A DNA stretch of 64,000 bases from a virus, in the IMG/VR virus record IMGVR_UViG_3300042367_000066, positions 1-64,000 of that record; one strand, written 5' to 3'. The notes under the pieces are model-generated. The model was given only the letters and a program-made list of their open reading frames with translations, did no database searches and was not told the DNA's origin. This document shows positions 45,601-52,988 of this stretch, in pieces (within the stretch, counting starts at the first letter, position 1; each line of letters begins with the position of its first letter). Made by a program: the position numbers and the translations under genes.

Positions 45601-47640
45601 ACTCCAGAAGAGAAGAATGCATTTGAGGATATAATACTTGACAACCCAGTTGTAGGAACCAAGAAGGACGGTGGTTTGAAGTATAAGTACGACGACACTA
45701 GGTTGCCAGTTGGATACACTAAGGTGTCATACTTCAATGATGGGAACAAGGTGGAGATTGTACTTAAGGATCAGTACGCAAAGCAACTCCTTGACGTAAA
45801 GAACAAGAACAAGGCACTAGAGACACTAGGTAAACTAACTGGAACTAAGATACTTAGGTTCTTTGCTACTGGTGGTAACCCGTTGTTTATTATTGGTAAC
45901 ACGGCTGTCGATTTCCAGAACATCGCGTTCTTCTCTGACGTTTACTCTAAGTTCAAGCCTATGGCCACAGCTCAGTTAGCCAGAGACTATACCAAGAACT
46001 TTGTAAAGAAACTGTTTGTCTCTAACGAGTACAACAAGGTATTTAACGAGTACATAAACCACGGTGGTGCTTTAGACTATATGGCTAGTGATGGTCTTAG
46101 ATCTCTAGAGTCAATGAACCCAGTTAAGGGTGTTACAAAGGCAGTTCAGAAGGGACTTGTTGCGTACGGAAGGGCTATGTCATTACTTGGTGAGACATCA
46201 GAGGTTGCGTTCAGACTTTCTGTTTTCCAGAAGGTTAAGGAGGACTCTATTAAAGAGTTTAATAAAGAGAACAACAGAGAGCCAAACGCGCAGGAGCTTG
46301 ATGACATCATGTGGAATGCTGGAAGACAGTCTAGAGAGACTATGGACTTTAGCCAGGGAGGCGATGTGGCCAAGAACATAGACGCTGTGTTCCCTTACTT
46401 TAACGCCGCACTTCAGGGTATAAGAAGACCAATAGACTTCGCTAAGAATGATCCTGTTGGGTTCTCAAGCAGCGTGCTTCAGTACACGGTTATGGCCTCA
46501 AGTTTAGCAGCTGGTTCGTTCGCAATGCTTATAAATGCAGTAGGTGGTGATGATGACGAGGACAGAGCTAAAAAGATAATGGACGCTATGAACTCTTTGA
46601 GTGAGTACGAGAAGGCCAACTATCACATCATGTTCACTGGTGAGAAAAATAAGGATGGTGAGTACGAGTACTATAGAGTTAAAAAACTTCCAGTACTATC
46701 TGTTATCAGTACAGTTGCAGAGCAGTTAATATATAAGGAGTTCTTTAATTCTAAGGGTATAGATTACGACATGGACTCTAAGGTTATGCTAGAGGCAGTC
46801 AACAAATCAAATCCTTTACCAGTAACTGTTCAGGAGGTAGCTGGTAAGAACCCTGTAGCGTCTGGTCTTGTTAGCTACTGGGCAAACAAGGACACGTTCA
46901 CTGGAGATAAGATCTTCAGAGAGCCTGACAACAAAAAAATATTACCAGAGGCAGAGGGGATGTTTGATGACAGAGTTGATCAGATATACAAGGACCTGGC
47001 TCCTGGATTTGGATTGTCACCAGCCAGAACTAAGGTTATGGTAGAGAAGGTTATAACAAGCGCGAACACTAACCCTACAATTCCTTTGATATACTCTGCG
47101 TACGATGGACTGTTCAATAAGAGTGACGGACTAGGTTCTGAGGTTAAGGAGGCTATGTCAGGTGTCGGTGATGCCTTCGGAAAGAAGGTTGTAAGGTATA
47201 CTGACAAGAAAATCATAAGGTACAAGGATCAAGATGAGAAAGAGTACCAAGAGAGCTTACTAGAGACTAAGGTATGGAATAGCGAGCAGAAGGTGTACAA
47301 CGAGATAAAGAAGAAGTACGATGGAGGAGGTAATCTAACAAAGAAGGAACTTATTGATCTTGTAAAAGAAAACTTCGAGCCTATGGACTATATGAAGTAT
47401 GCTAAAAAATATAACGCATACATACACAATATGAACATAGACAAGTCTGTTTTAGACATTATATTCGAAGATGTTCCAGAGGTTCAGGCCATGAAGTTAA
47501 ATCAGAGGTACGGACCTAACTTAGAGGGTGAAGAGTTGAAGGAGTTGGGAAGAGCCATGAACTCAGCTGGTAAGAGGATAAATAATAAGTCTATCTATAT
47601 ATACAATAAAAAATATAAGAACAGAAATAAAGCCCAGTAA
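39643..47640 (+). CDS. Giant polyvalent ejection protein with zincin domain and LPD38-like C-terminus (2665 aa)
   Basis: The largest gene. Two short N-terminal repeats (NFVPPSDAV, NFVPPTDAI) begin a long disordered, helical region. Around residues 985-1105 lies a GNAT-like fold segment (GIAGLFKKA-type with LDNFDTYLTPQYIKAGFRVV). At about 1187 is a metallopeptidase motif VAHEVFHAVI (HExxH). The section at about 1330-1665 is an AT-rich module of unknown type. Residues about 2070-2320 (NPLFIIGNTAVDFQN, RETMDFSQGGDVAKNI, VFPYFNAALQGIRRP) fit the large polyvalent protein domain LPD38. Such proteins are packed in the virion and enter the cell with the DNA. Confidence 0.85.
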   Translation: MEENNFVPPSDAVVTKSKKSNFVPPTDAILKKKVDSKPRSQEELWGSDSQPQDLYTSLATGAQEPQQESDGLGGPPSPPVKKKPSVLFPETPMGRPASSVMYETKQPVLVESTPFETKPNKYYRMVSDEKKAVEQQLSDLEERNTRLGRRPEDLTTEGTYQALQKQKAQLDQEFEPAQTAIKQIQRQAAETNQPFERIVYGATDGKYSYFTTDIINLNKDVEDKIIDRFDDAPEETKKKWYKGALPVEAKEAIINSAKNEVLTDKYNILKKDADNYIKNIKDNPAIPLEEKLKFQKEFKDSSDAFNSQIALDYSGKLLKNNFKITDANKGMDEAILSKYKGFIPDTVDVLSTFVEGMGQVGAKVATGIPSLALIGAERFNQLTGISKPDDYTAIEATEDWINDTTNLNFLPSSQTKRGNIVVDGEFNPSYYSMTKTLAKTLPFTLKIMSDVKKGRIDGTPQSMISQLVNPKYSKDFADKLRVVETAYKGTISDNYREAKEMGMDDSKSFLYANTMSLAEGVSENIMPDYKYFDSLTGSALKSAFKGNLKQAVTKQAAKNVTKDFFKNFVLETGEEEVILATEDALKYSLLLNHKNSEFFNMSRQKELVATTALLSGALGTVSTNQKFKQNKKDLYNSIHSNIYDLQDAFLDEIDSPLNDQKAKEALITAYKFANDVSVAVSNAPENVTADQIDLLVQKKNLEEKKKTIDTAFHPDINEEITAIDTKIRELAKIPVAVEEVTPAEVVVEEPAVEEVKPTEIKPSGQKVTDVINRPATLESQAGVKLETPIEGDVYQEGQRVIFEDKNKKVYDLGNIDEISDKTVEELGIKPQEEMVSVTLEGKVKVGENEWNMQSDLPNYGIEYDKDGNVKAISLKDDAGKTVMYEGQVAEDAAYQVLLKQTETPEQRQAINEILENDEELNRQLREAEEATQAAAAEVTEPGAPKTQAEQYSEELDKTKESDPEAYWSVSPVSAADAAKGTIIDTPDGAAIVKPDGDIAGLFKKATSKAKGVAQDLLKRAIAAGGKKLDNFDTYLTPQYIKAGFRVVSRTPFNEEYAPPGWNKELHGTPDVVAMVYDPEGKLDIEEKTFDDYDEAMAYRDSLLEPSVETELEGLAKLFDESDKGFRMSQVDKAKEALKGILPGVKFIVHETNDAYKNATGESGSGGMYIYSAGGDKVIHINKQKANGRTVAHEVFHAVILDKIKGDKAVQEITARMVDAVYKTASPELRAELDAFAARYSDKTIRDEERLAELIGIIADGYPKMSPANKSIVKRWLDALAKTFGLKPFTDNEVIDLLNTLAGKISTGEVISAEDVAMFDEEGSGGFAGVFKISRQQKGIEAPKAKDDSRSFVKNLVEDVDIREFNGEKFITNMYDYTNAGKTDLGNGFEINLFGGKGYVPYMMELNNKKIGDVSNLAAFNTQAQAETFIRNAEKSGAKLFAPHSGTKDQSWQFQQHTFAELVNVALDKNILTNKELIDTFNNSIKGSKALKETFSKFSDRYGKKIKDFSSFKSDPKKIVDLLDIKNNLSPDLRKALNNSIASNKKFQEAIGIKNKEQFFNKIMDPLNNGVTGGEIMGVVKFDPNTFEVVETKPDAIDHHPSFGYTLLAKINGIYQPTEFYKSYDVTESYTKYNTNETKVSIKSEDIKFNEKNVTSSAGAIPKVAEFKIKRSQEVTKKLQQTNDINEIVRIAKEAKYSDAAISTFLKAKGFSDAEITSALATDRPSVNKIYEDSKKAIDDKKKRVSIKDLTPFLRKSLLDRQAYIKRVINRIDNKSAKKTYDLLVTKAGASALASERFKRAEKKIYGGLSSEDVSTLDKIIYAKRMVAVNESRAKLGLEPYKGMDGYSIDDANRDLADFKNSLGDKKFNDLSNRATEYFDVFKLNLKKLYESGRISEETYESLKDTEYSPIKTIKYIIGDNLSVDEIDTQAKSLGISRNDIMKLSDNNENEIILDSKWLLAMSINSVEGRAFENNMLREFDKAIKEATPEEKNAFEDIILDNPVVGTKKDGGLKYKYDDTRLPVGYTKVSYFNDGNKVEIVLKDQYAKQLLDVKNKNKALETLGKLTGTKILRFFATGGNPLFIIGNTAVDFQNIAFFSDVYSKFKPMATAQLARDYTKNFVKKLFVSNEYNKVFNEYINHGGALDYMASDGLRSLESMNPVKGVTKAVQKGLVAYGRAMSLLGETSEVAFRLSVFQKVKEDSIKEFNKENNREPNAQELDDIMWNAGRQSRETMDFSQGGDVAKNIDAVFPYFNAALQGIRRPIDFAKNDPVGFSSSVLQYTVMASSLAAGSFAMLINAVGGDDDEDRAKKIMDAMNSLSEYEKANYHIMFTGEKNKDGEYEYYRVKKLPVLSVISTVAEQLIYKEFFNSKGIDYDMDSKVMLEAVNKSNPLPVTVQEVAGKNPVASGLVSYWANKDTFTGDKIFREPDNKKILPEAEGMFDDRVDQIYKDLAPGFGLSPARTKVMVEKVITSANTNPTIPLIYSAYDGLFNKSDGLGSEVKEAMSGVGDAFGKKVVRYTDKKIIRYKDQDEKEYQESLLETKVWNSEQKVYNEIKKKYDGGGNLTKKELIDLVKENFEPMDYMKYAKKYNAYIHNMNIDKSVLDIIFEDVPEVQAMKLNQRYGPNLEGEELKELGRAMNSAGKRINNKSIYIYNKKYKNRNKAQ

Positions 47641-47652
47641 CCCTGGGCTTAA
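47631..47652. terminator. Hairpin between converging arms, probable bidirectional terminator
   Basis: A GCCCAG/CTGGGC-centred hairpin with an 8-bp stem and five-base loop spans the stop codon of the polyvalent gene and sits before the end of the last minus-strand gene. There is no strong T run on either side, so efficiency is uncertain. Confidence 0.6.
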
Positions 47653-47657
47653 TGTCT

Positions 47658-47933
47658 TTAAAGTGGTGTCTTGCTTGAGATCTCGTACTTCGCTGGATCT
47701 ATTATCAGCTTCAGAAGGATGAACAGCTGCTCTGCCTCAGAGTAGTCAATCCTGCCCTTCTCGTTGAACCTGACAACAAGTCCGTTGCCGTCGTCTTCAA
47801 TCTTTAGTGCCACCTCTCCCCTCACGTGGTCAGACCACTGTGAGGCGTAGCTCCTGCTTAGTGTGTGCACGTTGTCGTTTACTACCTCGTAGTCGTAGTC
47901 GTAGTTATCATCTACAAATATCTGCTTTTTCAT
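47658..47933 (-). CDS. Hypothetical protein, last gene of leftward arm (91 aa)
   Basis: Ninety-one residues starting MKKQIFVDDNYDYDYEVVND, very acidic at the front, with WSDHVRGEVALKIEDDGNGL and YSEAEQLFILLKLI. The shape resembles short phage proteins of unknown function. It overlaps the upstream gene by 26 nt and ends next to the arm-separating hairpin. Confidence 0.65.
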   Translation of the reverse strand: MKKQIFVDDNYDYDYEVVNDNVHTLSRSYASQWSDHVRGEVALKIEDDGNGLVVRFNEKGRIDYSEAEQLFILLKLIIDPAKYEISSKTPL

Positions 47934-48264
47934 ATAATTCGTATATTGAGTTTGTTGTTTTGAATTTAATATAATCTTCTCTTTGTTCTATAATCTCTTT
48001 TATGTCTGTAGTCTGCCAGGTAAAGAACTGACTGAATGGAGACATCAGTAGGCTTCTTCCTACAGCTATGTCCTTGTGCTTTGCTTTGAACTTTCCGTTC
48101 TCATCAAACTCTAGCCACATAACATCCTTGGATTGTTTTGTTAGGCCGTCTTCTCGAACTAGCTTGTAGTTATGTACAAAGATCTCTTCAAACCTCTTGT
48201 CTAGTTCTAAATTACCATCCTCATTCTGAGTTAGTAACACCTTTGGTTGCGCTCCTCCTATCAT
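47908..48264 (-). CDS. Hypothetical protein (118 aa)
   Basis: A mixed alpha/beta protein with LVREDGLTKQSKDVMWLEFD and FSQFFTWQTTDIKEIIEQRE. The VMWLEFDENGKFK plus WQTTxIxEIxE pattern suggests a compact domain, but no family comes to mind. It shares four bases with the upstream stop and 26 with the next gene. Confidence 0.65.
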   Translation of the reverse strand: MIGGAQPKVLLTQNEDGNLELDKRFEEIFVHNYKLVREDGLTKQSKDVMWLEFDENGKFKAKHKDIAVGRSLLMSPFSQFFTWQTTDIKEIIEQREDYIKFKTTNSIYELYEKADICR

Positions 48265-48560
48265 TTCCCAAAGTATTTAAAGTGGTTAAGACAAGCAAAG
48301 AATGTTTCTAGTTCGTCTGTATGTAGCTCAATTCTTTTATTCTCCCACCTTCCTTTACTTACTTCACTTTCGAAACTTACATCATAGCCCTCTCCATTTG
48401 CCCACTGAGTTAGTTTGCAGAAGGACTTTTTCATTCCATCAATCTCGTACTCAACGGTCTTTCCTTCTCCAAATAGCTTTGGCATGTAGTACTCTTCCTC
48501 TATGGCCTCTTCATTTTGTTTTATAAGAAACCTACCGATCTTACTTAATAATTTTTTCAT
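48261..48560 (-). CDS. Hypothetical protein (99 aa)
   Basis: Begins MKKLLSKIGRFLIKQNEEA (amphipathic basic helix) followed by a small beta domain (CKLTQWANGEGYDVSFESEV, RIELHTDELETFFACL). The final motif resembles small proteins encoded in Bacteroides and Flavobacterium phages, function unknown. ATGA-type overlaps on both sides support translation coupling. Confidence 0.65.
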   Translation of the reverse strand: MKKLLSKIGRFLIKQNEEAIEEEYYMPKLFGEGKTVEYEIDGMKKSFCKLTQWANGEGYDVSFESEVSKGRWENKRIELHTDELETFFACLNHFKYFGK

Positions 48561-48799
48561 TCTATCAGTTTATCAATGTTAATGTTGTGTTCCTCAAGTA
48601 TCTCTCCAATTCCATTAGCCATGAACTGGATGCCGTCAAATATGTCAGCGGTGTTATAGGCTATGTTCTCGCACTGTCTCTCTACCTTCTTACGAAGTTG
48701 TAGTATGTCAAACAATGCACAGGCCATATCAAATGACTTTATAGATCTGTAGAACTCCATCTGTTGTTCTGGTAGTTTAAACTCTAGCTTTGCTTTCAT
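48557..48799 (-). CDS. Hypothetical helical protein (80 aa)
   Basis: Begins MKAKLEFKLPEQQMEFYRSI with FDMACALFDILQLRKKVERQ. The pattern KAKLEFxLPEExxEFxxAxxAxxxxxALxxxxxxLR is recurrent in short proteins of many phages, typically next to replication genes, and has no known function. It overlaps both neighbours by 4 nt. Confidence 0.75.
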   Translation of the reverse strand: MKAKLEFKLPEQQMEFYRSIKSFDMACALFDILQLRKKVERQCENIAYNTADIFDGIQFMANGIGEILEEHNINIDKLIE

Positions 48800-48945
48800 C
48801 TTATTTTTTTAAATTGAACTAATCCGTCATTTGATGTTCTTTTTAGGATAATTCCACTTAGTTCACCTGTACTATAAGTTAAATCTTGTATGTGCTCCCA
48901 GTTACCCCATTTTCTATTCCACCACTTTTTAATTGAATCTTTCAT
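48796..48945 (-). CDS. Small basic protein, WNRKWGNW type (49 aa)
   Basis: I start at 48945 (MKDSIKKWWNRKWGNWEHIQ) rather than further upstream because that ATG follows the previous stop by one base. The rest (GELSGIILKRTSNDGLVQF) is beta-like. Similar Trp-rich short proteins appear in other Bacteroidota phages. Confidence 0.6.
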   Translation of the reverse strand: MKDSIKKWWNRKWGNWEHIQDLTYSTGELSGIILKRTSNDGLVQFKKIR

Positions 48946-48946
48946 C

Positions 48947-49126
48947 TTATTTCTTTTTAAATTGTTCAAACCATTCTTCAAATGTTACGCTATTGATATT
49001 AAAACCATTAGTGAAACCACTTTGAAAAGCATCTTTTAAATCTTCCTCACTATAACTTCTTTCTTGCTCAGGTCCACAATCACAAGTTGTAGTATGACCA
49101 CAATAACATTTTATCAAATCTTTCAT
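48947..49126 (-). CDS. Cysteine-motif small protein (59 aa)
   Basis: MKDLIKCYCGHTTTCDCG carries a CxC-x5-CxC cysteine cluster (C7, C9, C15, C17), suggesting a metal site. Helical residues follow (EEDLKDAFQSG, FEEWFEQFKKK). The C-terminal FEEWxxxxKKK is common in small phage proteins. It overlaps the preceding gene by 4 nt (ATGA). Confidence 0.65.
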   Translation of the reverse strand: MKDLIKCYCGHTTTCDCGPEQERSYSEEDLKDAFQSGFTNGFNINSVTFEEWFEQFKKK

Positions 49127-49218
49127 TCTCCTTGTCCTTTTTTAATTAAATAATACCATAGCCAAATCAACTTCGACCTTATAAACTCGTATGCCATTAG
49201 AACTAGTAGATACTTCAT
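49123..49218 (-). CDS. Very small membrane protein (31 aa)
   Basis: MKYLLVLMAYEFIRSKLIWL and a short basic tail: one amphipathic or membrane-inserted helix. ATGA overlaps at both ends (with the phosphoesterase stop and the next start) strongly support translation. Function unknown. Confidence 0.6.
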   Translation of the reverse strand: MKYLLVLMAYEFIRSKLIWLWYYLIKKGQGE

Positions 49219-50780
49219 AACGTGGTGTACTTATTATTAATTATGTGTACGTGCTGTGACTTTCCGTTAGGGTAGATCACCACGTTGGTATTCATCCAGC
49301 TCGATGCACCCTTGTTGTATCCAACCCTTAGGTGGGTCAATGTTCCAACCGAAGAGTGGCCGTCTTCCCTACACGGACTATGAGTGTGACCAGTGATGTT
49401 CTTGGTGTTCAAGTTCTTAAATTGAATAACTCCACCACGACTGCCGTTGGCTCCTATGTGCCCGTGCACTCCACACTCTATGTTAGCAACCCTGAAGCTG
49501 TCGTTTATACCTAGGCAGTTAACGTTTGTAACTTGGTACTTGTTCAGTATAGCAGGGATGATACCCTTGCCAATGGTGTCATTCTTAAGCACATGCGCCA
49601 GCTCAAGGTAGGTACTCTTGTTGGTACTCTTTCTCCAGTCCACGTCGTTAAGCCACCTATCCAAGAACTCGTCGTGGTTACTCCTGACCATCACAAAGTT
49701 AAAGTCTGAGTACCTGTCAAAGAACGCGGCCATGTTGTTTAGCTCCAGCATAAGGTCACCAGAGCCGTCCTCCTCCCTGGCCATCACCTGGAACGGTTGG
49801 TTACGCTCGTGGTGTGATATGGAGTGCCCGTTGAACACGTCGTGTAGTACTATATCCTCACAGTTCAGGTCCTCAGCCATCCTGAAAGACACGTCAAGAA
49901 CATCGTCGTTTGTCTCACCAAGGTGTAGGTCACCAAACACCATAACGGTCTTGCTTGTCTCACGTATGGATCCAGCTATTACATTGTAGTGCAGGTCATA
50001 GAACGACCCGTCCTCGTCAGCAGTAACCTGTCTGATGTGGAAGTCATCCTCGTCCAGCTCTATGATAACAAAACCTAGCGTGTGGTGGAACTCACCCTTC
50101 TTACCAGACTTGGTGTCTGTGTAGTTCTGTAACGATATGGCTCCTGTAGTCACCAACAGCTTGTGAGGATAGCCGTCAAGTATTGGTAGTGACTTAAGGT
50201 GTACCCTAGGGTGCCCAACGACGCAACTTTCAAGCCCTGTGAGTCCGTTAATCCCAGAAAGGGGAGTAGATGCTGTCGGCTGAATTTTAAGGTCTGATAG
50301 GATGCACAGGTGCTTGTGTACCTTGTGCCTGTTTGCGTCTAGGTACCTCTCTACCCTTGGCGACCATGAGTTCCTCTCCTCCTTCTCCTTTACCCTCTTG
50401 CTTGAGTTAAGTGATGTAGGGTTCTTGTACCTGCCAGCTATGATGGATATCTCTGCATCTATCTCGTTGGCGTACGCCTCTATGTTTGTAAGGAACTGCT
50501 CGTGTATCTCTGTGTCAGACTGACACCAGGATACTATGAACCTCTGCTTAGTCTTGTCAAGCTCCCTCTTCTGGGCCTCTAGGAACATGTCCGACTCTGG
50601 AAGTTCTTTGTTGTCAGTTACTCCAGTTCTCTCTAGGTGCTTAGACATTGTCCTGCGAACCTGATCCTCGTAAGGGATACCGAACTCAATGCACGCCATC
50701 TTTGTGGCGTGTGTAATGTTGTGACCCATAGCTAGTGCTAGTCCTATGTACGCCTTAAACTCTTCTGAATACTTTCCCAT
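49215..50780 (-). CDS. Calcineurin-like metallophosphoesterase, T5 A1-like (521 aa)
   Basis: The C-terminal half has the metallophosphoesterase motifs in order: GDLHLGE (near 283), a GD-equivalent segment DVFNGHSISHHE, VRSNHDEF (near 363), GVHGH, and GHTHSP (near 461). The N-terminal half starts with a small helical DNA-binding-like region. This build, especially the HSISHHE segment, resembles phage A1-type proteins (T5 A1), linked to host DNA destruction during infection. Metal ligands are all present, so it should be active; substrate is inferred. Confidence 0.85.
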   Translation of the reverse strand: MGKYSEEFKAYIGLALAMGHNITHATKMACIEFGIPYEDQVRRTMSKHLERTGVTDNKELPESDMFLEAQKRELDKTKQRFIVSWCQSDTEIHEQFLTNIEAYANEIDAEISIIAGRYKNPTSLNSSKRVKEKEERNSWSPRVERYLDANRHKVHKHLCILSDLKIQPTASTPLSGINGLTGLESCVVGHPRVHLKSLPILDGYPHKLLVTTGAISLQNYTDTKSGKKGEFHHTLGFVIIELDEDDFHIRQVTADEDGSFYDLHYNVIAGSIRETSKTVMVFGDLHLGETNDDVLDVSFRMAEDLNCEDIVLHDVFNGHSISHHERNQPFQVMAREEDGSGDLMLELNNMAAFFDRYSDFNFVMVRSNHDEFLDRWLNDVDWRKSTNKSTYLELAHVLKNDTIGKGIIPAILNKYQVTNVNCLGINDSFRVANIECGVHGHIGANGSRGGVIQFKNLNTKNITGHTHSPCREDGHSSVGTLTHLRVGYNKGASSWMNTNVVIYPNGKSQHVHIINNKYTTL

Positions 50781-51331
50781 TATATCTTTGTGTAAAATGT
50801 TACTAAAACTTTTCTTATTCCCTCAGTGATCTCTGATGGATACTTTGAGTGGAAGTAATCTGCATCATACGTCAGCATCCTGTTCGGACTTGACGATATG
50901 TAGTCCTTCTTTAACCAACTGGATCTGTTATCGGCATCCTCAAGTAGTATATTATCAAAATCTGCATCTGTACAATCTTTTGATAATTTCTTTCCGTATA
51001 TGTAGTGATTCCAGAACGCTGTTCCATTTGGAGTGACTCCTTCCTCGTCGTTGATATACAGCACAGAGGCTATGTCTATCTTCTTTCCCTGCACTATGTT
51101 GTCAGCGTGGATCCACAGGCTTGTGTCGAACCCCTTGTAGGCACTCCTAACAAACGACAGCACCATCTCGTACCCGTCCATGTGCAGGTAATTGTATATG
51201 CTACTTGGTGGAGTCAGGACTGAGAACGACTTTCCTGGAAAGTTAACTATCTCAAACAGGTTGTTGTCGCAGTACTCCTGCAACGACTTGAACTCATCCT
51301 CTGGTAGGAAGTTGTCTACTACACTAATCAT
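50780..51331 (-). CDS. 2-oxoglutarate/Fe(II)-dependent oxygenase (183 aa)
   Basis: HxD at H75-D77 (WIHADN), distal H161 (DADYFHSKYP) and a 2OG-binding R173 (GIRKVLVTFY) make up the complete iron and cosubstrate set of the prolyl-4-hydroxylase-like double-stranded beta-helix fold. The start VVDNFLPEDEFKSLQEY is also typical. Phage versions may hydroxylate nucleic acids or proteins; the target cannot be told. It shares bases with both neighbours inside the operon. Confidence 0.85.
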   Translation of the reverse strand: MISVVDNFLPEDEFKSLQEYCDNNLFEIVNFPGKSFSVLTPPSSIYNYLHMDGYEMVLSFVRSAYKGFDTSLWIHADNIVQGKKIDIASVLYINDEEGVTPNGTAFWNHYIYGKKLSKDCTDADFDNILLEDADNRSSWLKKDYISSSPNRMLTYDADYFHSKYPSEITEGIRKVLVTFYTKI

Positions 51332-51452
51332 TAGCCTTGCAGATTATCTTCCTGTACACCTCGTTCACAGACTCCTTGTTTGCCCCACGTGAGTACAGGT
51401 ACTTCATCACTATGAGTATCCTCTGCTTCTTACTTATCTTGTGCTCTTTCAT
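51324..51452 (-). CDS. Small basic protein (42 aa)
   Basis: MKEHKISKKQRILIVMKYLY, then SRGANKESVNEVYRKI. An amphipathic, basic helical peptide; the pattern might be half of a helix-turn-helix. It overlaps the oxygenase gene by 8 nt and the upstream gene by 23. Translation is supported by the overlaps only. Confidence 0.55.
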   Translation of the reverse strand: MKEHKISKKQRILIVMKYLYSRGANKESVNEVYRKIICKAND

Positions 51453-51840
51453 TCTTTATCTTTTTTCTAAGTTCAACCATTTTAAATTCATAATAATCTT
51501 CTAAATACTTTATAGATATGTCTGGCTTATTTAATAGTATGTATTCTTCTGCTACATTTAGTGATGTGAAGTATTTTACATAATTTCTATCGTAAGAATA
51601 TGCTGATGCAATGTACGGCTCCCAACATTTAAAACTAGTTTCTTCTTTAGTAAAAACTAAATAATATACATTAGCAACTTCTTCCCAGTACTCTGGATTA
51701 TCTTCTACATGATTATTAATAACTACGGTACTACTATTTTCTATTTGATAAAAACTAGAACTGGATTCTTTAAATTTTTCAACAATCGTATTTAATACTG
51801 GACTTCCAGGATACTCTTTAATTAACTTATATCTTTTCAT
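51430..51840 (-). CDS. Hypothetical protein (136 aa)
   Basis: Begins MKRYKLIKEYPGSPVLNTIV with NHVEDNPEYWEEVAN and FKCWEPYIASAYSYD. The KRYKLIKEYPGSPxLGTxV....NPEYWEEV pattern is a well-known small domain in phages, found alone or duplicated, of unknown function. AT-rich compared with the genes on either side, hinting at recent exchange. Confidence 0.75.
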   Translation of the reverse strand: MKRYKLIKEYPGSPVLNTIVEKFKESSSSFYQIENSSTVVINNHVEDNPEYWEEVANVYYLVFTKEETSFKCWEPYIASAYSYDRNYVKYFTSLNVAEEYILLNKPDISIKYLEDYYEFKMVELRKKIKNERAQDK

Positions 51841-52072
51841 TTCTCTCGATTTCGATTATACTTCTCTTTAAATAGTTTGCCTGGTCTAGGCACTCCTCGT
51901 ATGCGTGCTGTAGCCACCCCTTCAGGTCTATGTCTGTCCTGTCCAGCGTGTTGTTGTACTTGTCTATTCCTAGCTCTGACCTGTCTAGCAAGTCCTGTCT
52001 TACAGCCCTAACCACCGTGTCGACGGTTGGGTTGATTATCTTGTGGCCGTTCACCACTATGTCATTTATCAT
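51827..52072 (-). CDS. Small helical protein, MazG-like fragment (81 aa)
   Basis: The core GIDKYNNTLDRTDIDLKGWL followed by QHAYEECLDQANYLKRSI has the YxxTLxRxDL...WLxHxxEExxDxxxYLKR layout of a family of phage-encoded all-alpha proteins related to nucleotide pyrophosphohydrolases. A full MazG set of acidic residues is not visible, so catalysis is doubtful. It overlaps the upstream gene by 11 nt. Confidence 0.7.
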   Translation of the reverse strand: MINDIVVNGHKIINPTVDTVVRAVRQDLLDRSELGIDKYNNTLDRTDIDLKGWLQHAYEECLDQANYLKRSIIEIERNEKI

Positions 52073-52436
52073 CTCTGTAGTCTATTTCTTTTTTGATTAA
52101 ATTTATGTGCCACTCTGGGCCTCCGTAGTCAAGTATGGCATACAGCCAGTCCTCGTCCATGTCCTTCAACTTCACCCATGTAAGTGGCTCTGTCCCGTCC
52201 TTACCGCGTCCACCCCTCTCGGCGTACTCTCGTACCTCCTCGTATGGATCGTCATCGTGAACCAGGAATGGCTTCACCTTCTTTAGGTCTATCCCACCGT
52301 ACCTTGAGTACGCTGTTCCTCCGTCAACCATGGTCTGGTTCTCGCAACCACACGTCTTGTAGTCGTGCCTGTGGTGTGACACCAGCACCTCATTACAACT
52401 GAGGCACGTAACTGAGTTGTACACTAGCTGTCTCAC
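52062..52436 (-). CDS. Zinc-ribbon-like protein (124 aa)
   Basis: Putative metal ligands at C11, C14, H21, H24, C29 and C31 (TCLSCNEVLVSHHRHDYKTC). The rest has GGTAYSRYGG and LTWVKLKDMDEDWLYAILDY. Such proteins (DUF7695-like, by memory) are widespread in phages of many hosts. Start codon is GTG, in the overlap GTGA with the upstream stop. Function unknown. Confidence 0.75.
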   Translation of the reverse strand: MRQLVYNSVTCLSCNEVLVSHHRHDYKTCGCENQTMVDGGTAYSRYGGIDLKKVKPFLVHDDDPYEEVREYAERGGRGKDGTEPLTWVKLKDMDEDWLYAILDYGGPEWHINLIKKEIDYRDDK

Positions 52437-52591
52437 AGTTCAGTCTTCATTGAGGTTTGGATCTCCTTTAACAGTGCAACTAGCTCAGCTATTGTCTTGT
52501 TTAGCGCAACATAGTCCCTGTCCGCTAGGTTCTCGTATATGTCATCCGTTAGATTATTAATAGATAACATTGTCTTATTCACATATTCCAT
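52433..52591 (-). CDS. Small acidic helical protein (52 aa)
   Basis: MEYVNKTMLSINNLTDDIYE followed by NLADRDYVALNKTIAELVAL: two amphipathic helices with a clear NLADRDY turn. Similar short proteins accompany replication genes in other phages. The stop overlaps the next GTG start. Too short for most gene callers but clearly coding by pattern and context. Confidence 0.7.
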   Translation of the reverse strand: MEYVNKTMLSINNLTDDIYENLADRDYVALNKTIAELVALLKEIQTSMKTEL

Positions 52592-52631
52592 ATTGTTTTT
52601 TTATCAAATGTATAAATTAACGTACTTACTA

Positions 52632-52988
52632 TTAAAAAAAGTTATCAACATTCATCCTCGATGCAACTACCACACACCCTGTATCGAGGTACTCGTTGAG
52701 TGCTGTGTTAACGTTTGTCACGCTTATATCCATTGCACTTGCGATCTCTGACTGTGTGTTGTACCTGTGCGTGAGGTAGAAGTCTACTATACTTATCTTC
52801 TTCTTAGAGTACCTGAAGTAGTTCGTGGACATCGTCCTCTTGTACTTCTGTATGGCATCTATCTGTTTGTCGTTCCACATGAACACGCCAGACTCTCTCC
52901 TTGCCACAAGGCCAATTAATTTAGCCCTCTTTCTGAACGCGTCTGGCTTCATGTCTATCTCCTTGCAGGCCTCTACTGTTGTGTACAC
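52632..52988 (-). CDS. Helix-turn-helix DNA-binding protein (118 aa)
   Basis: Two HTH-like regions: TTVEACKEIDMKPDAFRKRA (MerR- or excisionase-like, residues 3-22) and TQSEIASAMDISVTNVNTAL (residues 79-98, a typical HTH with small residue turn). The C-terminal LDTGCVVVASRMN forms a possible wing. It overlaps the VRR-NUC gene by 16 nt. Likely a regulator or a replication-associated DNA binder. Confidence 0.7.
   Translation of the reverse strand: MYTTVEACKEIDMKPDAFRKRAKLIGLVARRESGVFMWNDKQIDAIQKYKRTMSTNYFRYSKKKISIVDFYLTHRYNTQSEIASAMDISVTNVNTALNEYLDTGCVVVASRMNVDNFF

Noticed and set aside
50783-50792. TATCTTTG on the plus strand near the phosphoesterase start
   Set aside because: It points against the only genes in this region; probably chance in AT-rich sequence.
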